From assembly GCF_003590875.1 (NCBI RefSeq), contig NZ_QYUN01000003.1:1-64000 (forward strand): 64,000 bases of DNA, read 5' to 3'. A program made the position numbers and the translations under genes. Shown in pieces: positions 17,540-26,694 of this stretch. This DNA is from Noviherbaspirillum cavernae (GTDB lineage: Bacteria; Pseudomonadota; Gammaproteobacteria; Burkholderiales; Burkholderiaceae_D). How positions within the stretch are numbered: position 1 is the first letter of the stretch; each line of letters starts with the position of its first letter. Below the pieces are notes generated by a model. That model did no database searches. It was not told the origin of the DNA and was given only the letters and a program-made list of their open reading frames with translations.

Positions 17540-18232
17540 TCAGCTCAATCCCGTCACCGGAATCACCGCGCCGTGCACCGCCGATGCATCTTCCGATGCC
17601 AGAAAGCGCATCACGTTGCCAAGCTGCGCCGGCGTGACCCAGCGTTCGAAATCGGCGTTCGGCATGTCGCGGCGGTTGGCTTCGGTGTCGATGATGCTGG
17701 GCGCGACCGCGTTGACGTTGATGCCATGTTCGCGCAGTTCCAGCGCCATCGATTCGGTCAGGCGCGCGACGCCGCTCTTGGCCATCACGTAGGCGCCCAT
17801 ATTGGCCTTGCCTGAGTTTGCCGATGCCGCCGCGACGTTGATGAGCTTGCCGCGGCCGGCGGCGATCATGCCGGGCACGACGGCGCGTGATGCATTGATC
17901 AGGGTCGCGACATTCAAATCCATCATGTGCCGCCAGGTCTGGTCCGGCGTGGCGTGGACGTCGGTACCCATCGTGAAGCCGCCGGCGATGTTGCACAGCA
18001 CATGGGCGGGGCCGAGTTTTTGCAAGACCTCCGACAGCGCCTTTTCGGTGGCGTCGGCATTCACCAGATCGACCGCCACGCTGGTGCGGCGGTCGCCGGA
18101 CGGCGGCAGCGGCGCGCTGGGCACATCGACCAGCACGAGATGCGCGTCAGCGGACAGGAATGCATCGGCGACGACGCGGCCCAGGCCGCCGGCTGCGCCG
18201 GTGATGACAATGATGCGAGAGTTGTTGGACAT
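17540..18232 (-). CDS. SDR family oxidoreductase
   Basis: The 230-residue enzyme is a classical short-chain dehydrogenase/reductase using NAD(P)H. It has the cofactor motif TGAAGGLG, an acidic residue after strand 2 (LVLVDVP, suggesting NAD preference), NIAGG in place of NNAG, and the active-site YVMAK with a preceding Ser in AAASANSG. The C-terminus PVTG is typical. The ATG at 18232 has a weak AGGG upstream. The substrate cannot be told from sequence. It is divergent from the signalling genes at 18.5 kb, with a palindromic site between. Confidence 0.9.
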   Translation of the reverse strand: MSNNSRIIVITGAAGGLGRVVADAFLSADAHLVLVDVPSAPLPPSGDRRTSVAVDLVNADATEKALSEVLQKLGPAHVLCNIAGGFTMGTDVHATPDQTWRHMMDLNVATLINASRAVVPGMIAAGRGKLINVAAASANSGKANMGAYVMAKSGVARLTESMALELREHGINVNAVAPSIIDTEANRRDMPNADFERWVTPAQLGNVMRFLASEDASAVHGAVIPVTGLS

Positions 18233-18403
18233 GGTGACCCTGAGGGAAAAGGTTGGAATTGCCGCGCGGTGCATGGACGCCGGCGCGGGCCGTTCGAGTT
18301 TACCGCAGCAGGACGAACGGTTGACTGCGGTGTGTCGGTGTTGTTCTCGGGAGAGAATTTGTTGCTGCCGAAACGTATTGCGTTGCTCGACGGTATTCTT
18401 TGA

Positions 18404-18435
18404 TATTATGATAACAACCAAAAGTTACCATAATA
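18404..18435. promoter_or_regulatory. Operator-like palindrome between divergent genes
   Basis: TATTATGATAAC and GTTACCATAATA are inverted repeats matching at 11 of 12 positions, separated by eight bases. The AT-rich palindrome lies between the SDR gene (start 18232) and the HDOD kinase gene (start about 18547), just before an AGAAGGGGG ribosome binding site, so it may bind a dimeric regulator controlling one or both. Confidence 0.4.
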
Positions 18436-18452
18436 AGAGAAGGGGGATATCA

Positions 18453-18566
18453 ATGCTGCATACGACAGCCGATGAAGGCGCGCGTGCATGGCCTCGGCGT
18501 GCGCGCGCGCAAGTACGGGAGTCCGACAGGCCTGCAGCAGGTTGCCATGGCCGCTCATTCCGTTAG
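18453..18566 (+). CDS. Possible 37-codon leader peptide upstream of kinase
   Basis: An ATG preceded by AGAAGGGGG at good spacing opens MLHTTADEGARAWPRRARAQ and ends at TAG 18564-18566, overlapping the kinase start at 18547 in another frame. The strong ribosome binding site here, against weak ones for the kinase, suggests translation is loaded on this ORF and passed on by coupling. It could instead mean that a frameshift separates the true kinase N-terminus. Confidence 0.3.
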   Translation: MLHTTADEGARAWPRRARAQVRESDRPAAGCHGRSFR

Positions 18567-20691
18567 CGCGGACCTCCGCAGCCGGCTCGCGGTGTCTTTG
18601 CCCGCGCTGCCGCAGATGCTCCTGAAGCTGATGGAGTACTGCCAGTCCGACGACATCGGGATGGATGCATTCGCCGGACTGATCGCCAAGGATGCCGCGA
18701 TGACCGCCACGGTCCTGCGTGTCGCCAACAGCTCGGCCTATCATCGCGGCAGGCAGTCGTCGGCGAACCTGGAACAGGCGCTGATCGCCATCGGCAGCAA
18801 CATGGTCAAGACGATCCTGATCAGCGAATCGGTGTCGCAGGTATTCGCGAATTTTTCCCGGGCCGGCAGCACCGACCTGCGCGGTTTCTGGAAGCATGCG
18901 ATCACGGCGGGCGTCATGGCGCGCCTGATTGCCGCGAAGATGGACTATCCCTTCGTCGAGGAAGCCTATCTCGCCGGCCTGTTGCATGATGTCGGACGGC
19001 TGGCCCTGCTCGCAGCCGCGCCGGCGGACTATGCAGACAACTTTCATGCGCCGGAGGACGACAATCTGTGCGCGGTCGAGGAACGTGCGTTCGGCATCAC
19101 GCACGCGGAGGCCGGTGCGTGGATCATCGAAAGCTGGCAGCTCGATTCCTTCATGGCTGACAGCGTGCGGTATCACCACGAACCGGCGGTGCGTATCGAA
19201 GCCGCGCATCCCCTGATCCGCATCATCAGTCTGACGCATCATCTCTGCACTCAGGGCCAAACGGACCGCGTTGCCGCTGTCGCCGGCGCGCTGTGCGGCC
19301 TGCATGCCGGCGATCTCGACACCATCGCAGAGCGCGCGCAGGCGGAGGTGCGGGAAGCGGCCGAATATCTGGGTATCGACCTGAACGCAGCGGACGAGGC
19401 GCGGCCCGTTGCCGTGCCACCGCCGGACCCGGTGCAGTTGCAGCTCGGCCAGCACGTGCAAAGCCTGTCCATCATGTCCGAGGTCGCGCGCACCTTCGCC
19501 GAGCATCCGGAGCAATCGGCATTGCTCGATGCGATATCGCAGTCGGCGCGCATCCTGTTTTCCTTCAAGGACGTGGCCATTCTGCTGGTGGACAGCGCCG
19601 AGCAGGAGCTGCAGGCGGCAGCGACCGACGGCCACCGCCAGCGCCTCTCCAGTTTTGCGATTCCGCTGGGCGCGGGCGGGCGCATCGCCGACGCGGTGGC
19701 GCAGGAGCGGCTGGCATACATACGCCGCAGCCAGGATGCGCTCGGCATTTTCGAAGAGCAGTTGCTGCGCATTCTGGATGCCGGCTGCCTGCTGTGCCTG
19801 CCGCTGACGAATCGGCGGGGTTGTGTCGGCGTGCTGGTCGGCGCGCTCGATGAGCGGCAGCTGGATGATCTGCGCAAGCGCGAGACGCTGCTGCATGCAT
19901 TCGCCTCGCAGGCGACCGCGGCCCTCGTCAAGGGCATCGGTGCGCGCACCGCTGCAACAGACGGACTGGCCAGCCTCGCGCAGGAATACCGCGATGCCAC
20001 ACGACGGGTTGCGCACGAGGTGAACAATCCCTTGTCGATCATCCGCAACTATCTGAGCGTGCTGGACCGCAAGCTGTCGCGCCAGGAATCGATCGACACG
20101 GAAATATCCATTCTCAACGAGGAAATCGACCGCATAGGCCAACTCGTCGACGGCCTTGCCGACTTGCAGCCGGCGACGCAAGACGGGACGGCGGACATCA
20201 ATGCCGTCATCAACGCCATGGTTCGTCTGTTCAGGGATTCGGAGTTCGCGCCTGCATCGGTGACGATTGCGGCGCGCACGCCGGACGAGCGCTGCGAAGT
20301 CGCGGGCGGCATCGGCAGCTTGCGCCAGATCTTCATGAATTTGCTCAAGAATGCCGTCGAAGCGCTGCCAGATGGCGGCGAGATCGAGATCGTCAACAAC
20401 GGCTTGATCAACTGCGACGGACGTTTGTACGTCGAGGTGCTGGTGAGTGACACGGGAAGCGGCATGCCGGCGGAAGTGATGGCAAATCTGTTTCTGCCGA
20501 CCAGGAGCAGCAAGGGAAAAGGTCATCAAGGCCTCGGCCTCAGCATCGTCAAAGGCCTCGTCAAGCAGATCGACGGCCGGATCGGCTGCCGCAGCAGCGT
20601 GCTGGGCACGACTTTCGAAGTATGGCTTCCGGTACTCGGTCAGCCTGAGCGGGTGCAGGGCGCACTCATGCCGATCCAACATAAGGTCTAG
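18547..20691 (+). CDS. HDOD-GAF sensor histidine kinase
   Basis: The 714-residue protein has an N-terminal HDOD domain (about 1-215; LPALPQMLLKLMEYC, VLRVANSSAY, LLHDVGRLAL), a GAF-like domain (about 310-465), then a kinase core with H-box RRVAHEVNNPLSIIRNYL, N-box FMNLLKNAVEAL, G1 VSDTGSGMP and G2 GLGLSIVKGL. No membrane helix is present, so it is a cytoplasmic kinase; such HDOD kinases are uncommon. An alternative ATG at 18472 would add 25 residues without extending the domain. The adjacent response regulator seven bases downstream is the likely partner. Confidence 0.88.
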   Translation: MAAHSVSADLRSRLAVSLPALPQMLLKLMEYCQSDDIGMDAFAGLIAKDAAMTATVLRVANSSAYHRGRQSSANLEQALIAIGSNMVKTILISESVSQVFANFSRAGSTDLRGFWKHAITAGVMARLIAAKMDYPFVEEAYLAGLLHDVGRLALLAAAPADYADNFHAPEDDNLCAVEERAFGITHAEAGAWIIESWQLDSFMADSVRYHHEPAVRIEAAHPLIRIISLTHHLCTQGQTDRVAAVAGALCGLHAGDLDTIAERAQAEVREAAEYLGIDLNAADEARPVAVPPPDPVQLQLGQHVQSLSIMSEVARTFAEHPEQSALLDAISQSARILFSFKDVAILLVDSAEQELQAAATDGHRQRLSSFAIPLGAGGRIADAVAQERLAYIRRSQDALGIFEEQLLRILDAGCLLCLPLTNRRGCVGVLVGALDERQLDDLRKRETLLHAFASQATAALVKGIGARTAATDGLASLAQEYRDATRRVAHEVNNPLSIIRNYLSVLDRKLSRQESIDTEISILNEEIDRIGQLVDGLADLQPATQDGTADINAVINAMVRLFRDSEFAPASVTIAARTPDERCEVAGGIGSLRQIFMNLLKNAVEALPDGGEIEIVNNGLINCDGRLYVEVLVSDTGSGMPAEVMANLFLPTRSSKGKGHQGLGLSIVKGLVKQIDGRIGCRSSVLGTTFEVWLPVLGQPERVQGALMPIQHKV

Positions 20692-20697
20692 GTCACC

Positions 20698-22911
20698 ATG
20701 AGCCAACTGACGTCGCGCGATCACATGGCAATGAACGCGCTGCTGAATTCGCCGAGTGCCGCCGCAGGTGGCGAGGCACGCGGGAAAGCGCGCCTCCTGC
20801 TGGTGGACGACGAGCCGCGCCTGCTGCACAGCCTTGCCGGGTTGCTGAAGGAATTCAACTACGATCTGGCCACCGCGGCCGGCGGCAATGAGGCGATGGC
20901 GCAACTGTCCGCATCGCACTTCGATCTGGTGCTGCTGGACCTGCACATGCCCGACGCCGGCGGCAACGAGGTGATGGATTTCATCGCCGCCCGGCGCATC
21001 GACACCAACGTGATTGTTGTCAGCGGCGAGACCAGCATCGACGCCGCGATCGGCGCGTTGAAGCGCGGTGCGTACGGGTATCTGCGCAAGCCGTACAAGC
21101 CGGAAGAACTGCTCAATACGGTGTCCAATGCGCTGCAAAAACGCGCACTGGAAGCCGACAACCGCGCGATTGCCTGGCGTCTTGAATGTTCGGAGCGCTT
21201 GTACCGCTACCTGGTGGACAGCTCGCCCGACATCATCTACACGATCGATCCGGATGGGTGCTTCACCTATGTCAACGACAGGGCGCAGCAGCTGCTGGGC
21301 TTCCGGCGCGAAGAGCTGATCGGGCAGCATTATTCCGTGCTGGTCCATGACGACGATCTGGAGCGGGCGCGCTACGTCTTCAACGAGCGGCGCACCGGCG
21401 ACCGCGCCTCGCGCAACGTCGAGCTGCGCCTGAAGTGCCGTCACATGAACGACAGCAAGCGCGTGTTCCAGAACACCTTGCTGACGATTTCATTCAATTC
21501 GACCGCCATGTATTCGTTCGATGCGCAGCAGAACCGGAAGGAATTCTTCGGCACCTACGGCATCGCGCGCGACATTACCGACCGCAAGCAGGCCGAGATG
21601 CAGCTCTCGCACCAGGCGTATCACGACATCCTGACCGACCTGCCGAATCGCACCCTGTTCAGGGACCGGCTCGACCTTGCCATCATCCATGCGCAGCGCA
21701 ACAAGGCCGGACTGGCGGTGATGTTCGTCGATCTCGATCACTTCAAGTTCGTCAACGACACTTTAGGCCACTTGAAGGGCGACGAGCTGCTGCAGAAGGT
21801 GACGGCGCGCTTCAAGGAGGTGCTGCGGCGCGGCGATACGCTGGCGCGGCTGGGCGGCGACGAGTTCACGCTGCTGCTGCCGGACCTGCGCGACAGGCAG
21901 GATGCGGCGCTGGTGGCCGACAAGTTTCTGCGATGCCTGGAGCAGCCGTTCGAGCTGGACCGCCAGGAAGTCCATGTCTCGGCCAGCATCGGGATCGCGA
22001 TCTATCCCGAGGATGGCGAGACCATCGACGATCTGCTGCGTCATGCCGACATCGCGATGTACCAGGTCAAGGGCGCCGGCAAGAACGGCCACAGCTTCTA
22101 TCACAGTTCGATGCAGGAAGCGTCGTATCAGCGCATTGCGCTGGAGCACAGCCTGCGCCACGCGATCGAGCGCGGCGAGCTGGAAATGTACTACCAGCCA
22201 CAGGTCGATGCGCGCAGCGGCGCAATCATCGGCGCCGAGGGGCTCATGCGCTGGAACCACCCGGAGCGGGGCTTGCTGACGGCCGGAGAATTCCTGCCTT
22301 TTGCGGAGGAGAGCGGCCTGATGTTGCCGATCAGCGACTGGATGATCGGTGCCGTCTGTCGCGACCTGCACGAATGGAATGCGACAGGCTGTGAACCGGC
22401 AAGAATTTCGATCAACCTGTCGCCGCAATATCTCGAGCGCGGCGATTTTGTCAGAAAACTGGATCAGGCGCTGCAGCACTACGACATCGATGCCTCGCAG
22501 ATCGAGGTGGAGATCACGGAGAACATCTGCATACGCAATCCCGAGCATGCGATCGAGCAGTTGAACCAGCTGTGCGAACTGGGCGTCAGTGTCGCGATCG
22601 ACGATTTCGGCACCGGCTATTCATCGCTCGCGTATCTGCATCGCTTTCCGATCAGCACGATCAAGATCGACCAGTCTTTCATCAACGAGATTCAACGCGA
22701 CAACGGTCACTACCCGGTCGTGCTGGCCGTCATCTCCATCGCGCGCGGCCTCGATTTCAACGTGATCGCCGAAGGCGTGGAGACCGAGTGCCAGTCGCGC
22801 TACCTGGCGCAGGCGGGTTGCAGCATGATGCAGGGATATTTGTTCCACAAGCCGATGACACGCTCCGAACTGGCGCGCACGATGGGAAGGAAGGTGCCGC
22901 GCGTCGCCTGA
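20698..22911 (+). CDS. Response regulator with PAS, GGDEF and EAL domains
   Basis: The 737-residue protein combines a receiver domain (about 30-150; LLLVDDEPR, phospho-Asp in LVLLDLHMPD, Lys in LRKPYKP), a PAS domain with PAC-like end (GIARDITDRKQAE), a GGDEF domain with intact LGGDEFT signature, and an EAL domain. In the EAL domain the motif reads EGL rather than EAL but the catalytic Glu, QPQVD, DDFGTGYSSL and EGVET are present. It can potentially make and degrade c-di-GMP under control of the kinase encoded seven bases upstream. Confidence 0.92.
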   Translation: MSQLTSRDHMAMNALLNSPSAAAGGEARGKARLLLVDDEPRLLHSLAGLLKEFNYDLATAAGGNEAMAQLSASHFDLVLLDLHMPDAGGNEVMDFIAARRIDTNVIVVSGETSIDAAIGALKRGAYGYLRKPYKPEELLNTVSNALQKRALEADNRAIAWRLECSERLYRYLVDSSPDIIYTIDPDGCFTYVNDRAQQLLGFRREELIGQHYSVLVHDDDLERARYVFNERRTGDRASRNVELRLKCRHMNDSKRVFQNTLLTISFNSTAMYSFDAQQNRKEFFGTYGIARDITDRKQAEMQLSHQAYHDILTDLPNRTLFRDRLDLAIIHAQRNKAGLAVMFVDLDHFKFVNDTLGHLKGDELLQKVTARFKEVLRRGDTLARLGGDEFTLLLPDLRDRQDAALVADKFLRCLEQPFELDRQEVHVSASIGIAIYPEDGETIDDLLRHADIAMYQVKGAGKNGHSFYHSSMQEASYQRIALEHSLRHAIERGELEMYYQPQVDARSGAIIGAEGLMRWNHPERGLLTAGEFLPFAEESGLMLPISDWMIGAVCRDLHEWNATGCEPARISINLSPQYLERGDFVRKLDQALQHYDIDASQIEVEITENICIRNPEHAIEQLNQLCELGVSVAIDDFGTGYSSLAYLHRFPISTIKIDQSFINEIQRDNGHYPVVLAVISIARGLDFNVIAEGVETECQSRYLAQAGCSMMQGYLFHKPMTRSELARTMGRKVPRVA

Positions 22912-23014
22912 GCTTCGCGCAGCGTTTTCCTGCGATGGTCGGTGCTGTGCAAAACCCGGCACAGCGCAGGTGCCTGTGCTGTGCCCCGCGCCGAGCCATT
23001 GCGCAGACGAATGC

Positions 23015-24097
23015 TCACGCCGCCGGCTGATTCTGCTCCCCGATCAGTTTGGCTATGATGCGGCGCGCGCGATTCGCGCCGACGTCCACGTGTATGTCCA
23101 TCCATGTCGCGCGCTCGCCGAAGCGCTTCATGTTGGCGTACTGCTTCTCGATGATCACGCGGTCTTCGTCGAAGGTGAACTCGATCTGCTGCAAGACGGT
23201 CGCGATCGTTTCCGGCATGTCGGGATGCCTGTTGCTTGCCATGCTCCAGAAGTAATGCGTGGTCGTTTCGGTTTCCGGCGTGATGCCGTGCAGGCCGCGC
23301 AGATGGAATCCGCCGCGCTGCGGATCGTCCAGCGCGCCGGTGCCGGGCTCGATCGCGCCGGTCCAGATGCTCAGATGGTTGAGATTGAACTCGATCTCCT
23401 GCCAGCGGTCGCACGTCTCCTGGAAGGGCCATGCCATCTTGTACGACGGCGGCGGCGGCGTGCCAGGCATGAGGCGCACCACCCGCACCGTTTTCTCGTC
23501 GCTGCTCACCTGCATCTCGGCGGTCATGTGCTGACGCGCATTGCCGCCTATCGTTTTCAGATGCACGTAGCCAAGGTGGCTGAGGTCGAGCAGGTTGTCA
23601 TGGATCAGCTGGTAGGGCGCATCATAGTGATACACGCCGCCGCCGAACTTGTATTTCGGATCGTCGTGATGCGGATAGTCGGGCGCCTCATGCGTCGGTG
23701 CTCCGCCGGCCTCCTTCGGCATCCAGATCCAGAGAATGTGATTCTTCTCCGATATCGTGTATGACCTGACCTTTGCCTTCGACGGAATCTTCTCCTGTCC
23801 GGGAATCTCGATGCAGGCGCCATGCGTGTTGTACAGCAGACCGTGATAGCCGCAACGCACGCCGTTCTTCTCGACCGTTCCGCAGGACAAGGGCACCGAG
23901 CGATGGCAGCATCGGTCTTCGAGCGCGGCCGCCACGCCGTCGCCGGTGCGGAACAGCACCACAGGTTGATTCAGGAGGGTGCGCGCGATCGGCTGCTCCT
24001 TCAATTCCCACGAAAATCCTGCCACGTACCATTGGTCCAACGGGAACGAGGTTTCCTTCTTCAGGGCTGACAAGGGTACTTGGGTCACGGTATTCAT
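23015..24097 (-). CDS. Rieske non-haem iron oxygenase (VanA-like)
   Basis: The 360-residue oxygenase has the Rieske cluster ligands in CCHRSVPLSCG and CGYHG (Cys-x-His ... Cys-x2-His, residues about 62-85) and the mononuclear iron motif NLLDLSHLGYVH (Asp, two His), as in vanillate O-demethylase and related aromatic-acid monooxygenases. A GGAGA site supports the ATG at 24097. It follows its reductase gene by 35 bases. The reaction is probably O-demethylation or hydroxylation of an aromatic acid; VanA itself is not certain. Confidence 0.88.
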   Translation of the reverse strand: MNTVTQVPLSALKKETSFPLDQWYVAGFSWELKEQPIARTLLNQPVVLFRTGDGVAAALEDRCCHRSVPLSCGTVEKNGVRCGYHGLLYNTHGACIEIPGQEKIPSKAKVRSYTISEKNHILWIWMPKEAGGAPTHEAPDYPHHDDPKYKFGGGVYHYDAPYQLIHDNLLDLSHLGYVHLKTIGGNARQHMTAEMQVSSDEKTVRVVRLMPGTPPPPSYKMAWPFQETCDRWQEIEFNLNHLSIWTGAIEPGTGALDDPQRGGFHLRGLHGITPETETTTHYFWSMASNRHPDMPETIATVLQQIEFTFDEDRVIIEKQYANMKRFGERATWMDIHVDVGANRARRIIAKLIGEQNQPAA

Positions 24098-24132
24098 CGC
24101 TATCTCCTTGGTTGTCATGTTCGTGCGTCGTG

Positions 24133-25101
24133 TCAAAGATCGAGCACCAGCGTGGCGCTCCTGGCCCGCGAACAGCACGGGGTGAACTGGTCGTTCCTGG
24201 CGCGTTCGTCGTCGGTGAGGTAGACGTCGCGGTGATCCGGCGTGCCTTCGATCACGCGCGTGATGCAGGTGCCGCACACGCCTTGTTCGCAGGAGGTCGG
24301 GATCTCGATATCGTGCTCGGCGAGCACCTCGACCACCGTCTTGCCGGCCGGAATGCGGTAAGTCGTGCCGCTGCTGGCCAGCTTGATCTCGAAGCTGTCG
24401 TCGCGGGAGTTGTCTTGCGCCTGTGCGCCGAAATATTCCAGATGAATCCGCTCGCTCGGCCAGCCGCAATCCCGCGCGGTGTTGCGCACATGCTCGATGA
24501 ATCCGCCGGGGCCGCAGACATACAGATGGGTGCCATGCTCCGCTGCGGCGAACAGCGCGCGGAAATCCAGCTTCTGCTCCGGCGCATCGGTGTCGAAGTG
24601 GTAATGCACCTTGTCAGCGAAGCGCGAACGGGCGATGCGCGACCGGAATGCGGTGCGCTCGCTCGATCGGGTGCAGTAATGCATCGCGAAATCCGTCGCG
24701 GTGTGCGCAAGGCGTTCGGCCATGCAAAGGATGGGCGTGACGCCGATGCCGCCTGCCAGCAGCAGCACCCGTTCGGCAGGAACGAGCGGGAAATGGTTCT
24801 TCGGTTCGCTGACCTCGATGACATCGCCTTCGTTCACGCGCTCGTGCATCGCGATGGAGCCGCCGCGCGATTTGGCGTCGCGCAGGACCGCGATCAGATA
24901 GCGGTGCGATTCCGCCGGGTCGTTGCACAGCGAGTACTGGCGGACGATGCCGCCGGGAATGCGGACGTCGAGGTGCGAACCGGCGCTGAAGGGCGGCAGC
25001 GGCCTTCCATCGGCGCTGGCCAGCTCGAAGCTGACGATATCCTCGGCTTCGCGCGTTTTCTTGAGGACTCTGACGGAGAGTTGATTCATGGGTTGTTGCA
25101 T
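24133..25101 (-). CDS. Oxygenase reductase, FAD/[2Fe-2S] (VanB/PDR type)
   Basis: The 322-residue protein passes electrons from NAD(P)H to the Rieske oxygenase. Domains in order: flavin-binding (GSHLDVRIPGG, RQYSLCND), NAD-binding (LLAGGIGVTPILCM, YVCGPGGFI), and a C-terminal plant-type ferredoxin with CEQGVCGTC and a later Cys in FTPCCSRA. This FNR-plus-C-terminal-ferredoxin layout is the phthalate dioxygenase reductase/VanB class. Two ATGs, 25101 and 25089, are possible; neither has a strong ribosome binding site. Confidence 0.9.
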   Translation of the reverse strand: MQQPMNQLSVRVLKKTREAEDIVSFELASADGRPLPPFSAGSHLDVRIPGGIVRQYSLCNDPAESHRYLIAVLRDAKSRGGSIAMHERVNEGDVIEVSEPKNHFPLVPAERVLLLAGGIGVTPILCMAERLAHTATDFAMHYCTRSSERTAFRSRIARSRFADKVHYHFDTDAPEQKLDFRALFAAAEHGTHLYVCGPGGFIEHVRNTARDCGWPSERIHLEYFGAQAQDNSRDDSFEIKLASSGTTYRIPAGKTVVEVLAEHDIEIPTSCEQGVCGTCITRVIEGTPDHRDVYLTDDERARNDQFTPCCSRARSATLVLDL

Positions 25102-25204
25102 GGTTTTGCTGAAAATTTTTTGAAGGATGAGTTGCTTGCGGAGAATATCAACGCGGTCCAGGCGTAGTGCATGAACGATGGAAAGTGAGCAGGTCGTCGC
25201 ACAC

Positions 25205-25300
25205 GGAACCCCTTCCCCTTCAAGGGGAAGGCCGGGATGGGGATGGGTTTGATGCGCGGGACTCAACCCATCACCACCCTCCCCTTGAAGGGGAGGGGAT
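25205..25300. repeat. Inverted pair of REP-like palindromes
   Basis: Two near-perfect palindromes (TTCCCCTTCAAGGGGAA core at 25211-25231 and CTCCCCTTGAAGGGGAG core at 25277-25297) face each other, with GATGGGTTT and CAACCCATC also inverted between them. A related palindrome is at 42689-42723. This is the structure of a bacterial interspersed mosaic element and may also attenuate transcription between the binding-protein and reductase genes. Confidence 0.7.
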
Positions 25301-25421
25301 TATCAGGCATCACCTTGATAGACGGTCTTTGTGAAATGCCGAGGCTTCATCCCATTCACCTTCTCGCATTACCATCAAACGACAGTCGCGCAGATCCTCC
25401 TGCGGGTAATGCAGCCGCGTC

Positions 25422-26591
25422 CTACTTCCCCGGATCCTTCACCATCGAGAACGTGTCGAATTCCCGGTTGACGAGCTTGCCGCCCACCTTCTCGACCTTG
25501 CGCACGTAGACGTTCTGCACGATGTCGCGCGTGTCCTTGTCGATCAGTGCCGGGCCGCGCGGGCTTTCGAACTGCAGGCCTTTCGCGAGCGCCATCATCT
25601 GTTCCGCATCGACCTTGCCGTTCTGCTTCTTGATGCCTTCGTAGATCACGCGCATCGCATCGTAGGCGGCGACGCCGATGAAATTCGGCGCCAGCTTGCC
25701 GTCGCCCACGTTGGCGAAATTGGCGATGAACTGGCGATTGATCGCCGACGGATGGTCGGTCGAGTAGTAGCCGGTGGAGATCGCGCCGATCGCCGCATCG
25801 CCGACCGCGGCCAGCGTGTCGTCATCCGCCCATCCTTCGGTCGCCAGCACCTTGATGCCCGACTTCGCCAGCTCGCCGCCGGCGAAGCCTTTCATGAAGG
25901 AGACGATCGGCTCGCCTGCCGGCAGGAAGGTGAACACGGCGTCCGGTTTGGCATCCTTGATGCGGCGCAGGAAGGGCGAGAAATCGCGCGTCGCCACCGG
26001 CACCCGCACCTCGCCCACCAGCTCGCCGCCGCTGGCCGCGAAGCCCTTCTTGAACCAGGTTTCCGCATCGTGGCCTGGGCCGTAGTCGGATACCAGCATG
26101 AAGACGCGCTTGATGCCGTTCTTCGCGGCCCACGTACCCATCGGTTCCGCCACCTGCGGAATCGTGTAGGAAGTGCGGACGATGTACGGCGATTTCGTCG
26201 ACACCGAGGATGTCGCTGCCAGCATCACGTACATCGGCTTCTTCGCCTGCGTCGCGATCGGCGCGGCGGCCATTGCATCCGGCGTGAAGGCGAAGCCGGC
26301 CAGCAGGTCCACCTTGTCATTGGCGACCAGTTCCTGTGCCGCGCGCTTCGCGGCTTCCGGGTTGGGGCCGGCGTTGTCGCGGTAGACGATGCTGATCTTG
26401 CGGCCGGCGACGACGTCGCCGTTCTCGCGCAGGAACACGTTGATGCCGTTCTCGATCTGCTTGCCGTAGCTGGAGAACACGCCGCTCATCGGCGCGACGA
26501 CGCCGATCTTGATCGGGTCGGCGGCGGTGGCGTAGTGGGAAAGCAGTGCGAGCGAAACGGCCGCTGCACGCAGGACATTGCGAGTCGTCAT
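25422..26591 (-). CDS. ABC transporter substrate-binding protein (Liv type)
   Basis: The 389-residue protein has a signal peptide (MTTRNVLRAAAVSLALLSHYATAADP) and a type I periplasmic-binding fold: IKIGVVAPMSGVFSSYG, AAQELVANDKVDLLAGF, VFMLVSDYGPGHD. Such proteins deliver amino acids or aromatic acids to Liv-type importers, but no permease or ATPase gene is adjacent. Context with a Rieske oxygenase and a LysR regulator suggests an aromatic-acid ligand. AAGGAG supports the ATG. Confidence 0.88.
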   Translation of the reverse strand: MTTRNVLRAAAVSLALLSHYATAADPIKIGVVAPMSGVFSSYGKQIENGINVFLRENGDVVAGRKISIVYRDNAGPNPEAAKRAAQELVANDKVDLLAGFAFTPDAMAAAPIATQAKKPMYVMLAATSSVSTKSPYIVRTSYTIPQVAEPMGTWAAKNGIKRVFMLVSDYGPGHDAETWFKKGFAASGGELVGEVRVPVATRDFSPFLRRIKDAKPDAVFTFLPAGEPIVSFMKGFAGGELAKSGIKVLATEGWADDDTLAAVGDAAIGAISTGYYSTDHPSAINRQFIANFANVGDGKLAPNFIGVAAYDAMRVIYEGIKKQNGKVDAEQMMALAKGLQFESPRGPALIDKDTRDIVQNVYVRKVEKVGGKLVNREFDTFSMVKDPGK

Positions 26592-26647
26592 GGTTGTCTC
26601 CTTGGTGGTAATCGTTTTTTTTCTCATGATAGAGACGATGGAATATA

Positions 26648-26690
26648 ATTCAATCGAATTTGCCTTATAAACTCTATTTGGAATTCAAAT
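26648..26690. promoter_or_regulatory. Candidate LysR binding sites in divergent promoter
   Basis: ATTCAATCGAAT (26648-26659) and ATTTGGAATTCAAAT (26676-26690) are both dyads; the second has the T-N11-A form of LysR-type operators and ends just before the regulator's start. They lie between the regulator (26695, plus) and the binding-protein gene (26591, minus), the classic position for autoregulation and activation. Confidence 0.45.
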
Positions 26691-26694
26691 ACAA

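Noticed and set aside
18406..21444. A 1012-codon open frame on the minus strand
   Set aside because: It is antisense to the kinase and response-regulator genes, whose domains are unmistakable. High GC with strong third-position bias leaves long open frames opposite real genes.
25211..25231. REP-like palindrome considered as an intrinsic terminator
   Set aside because: There is no T tract, and the same palindrome recurs elsewhere in both orientations, which fits a dispersed repeat better.
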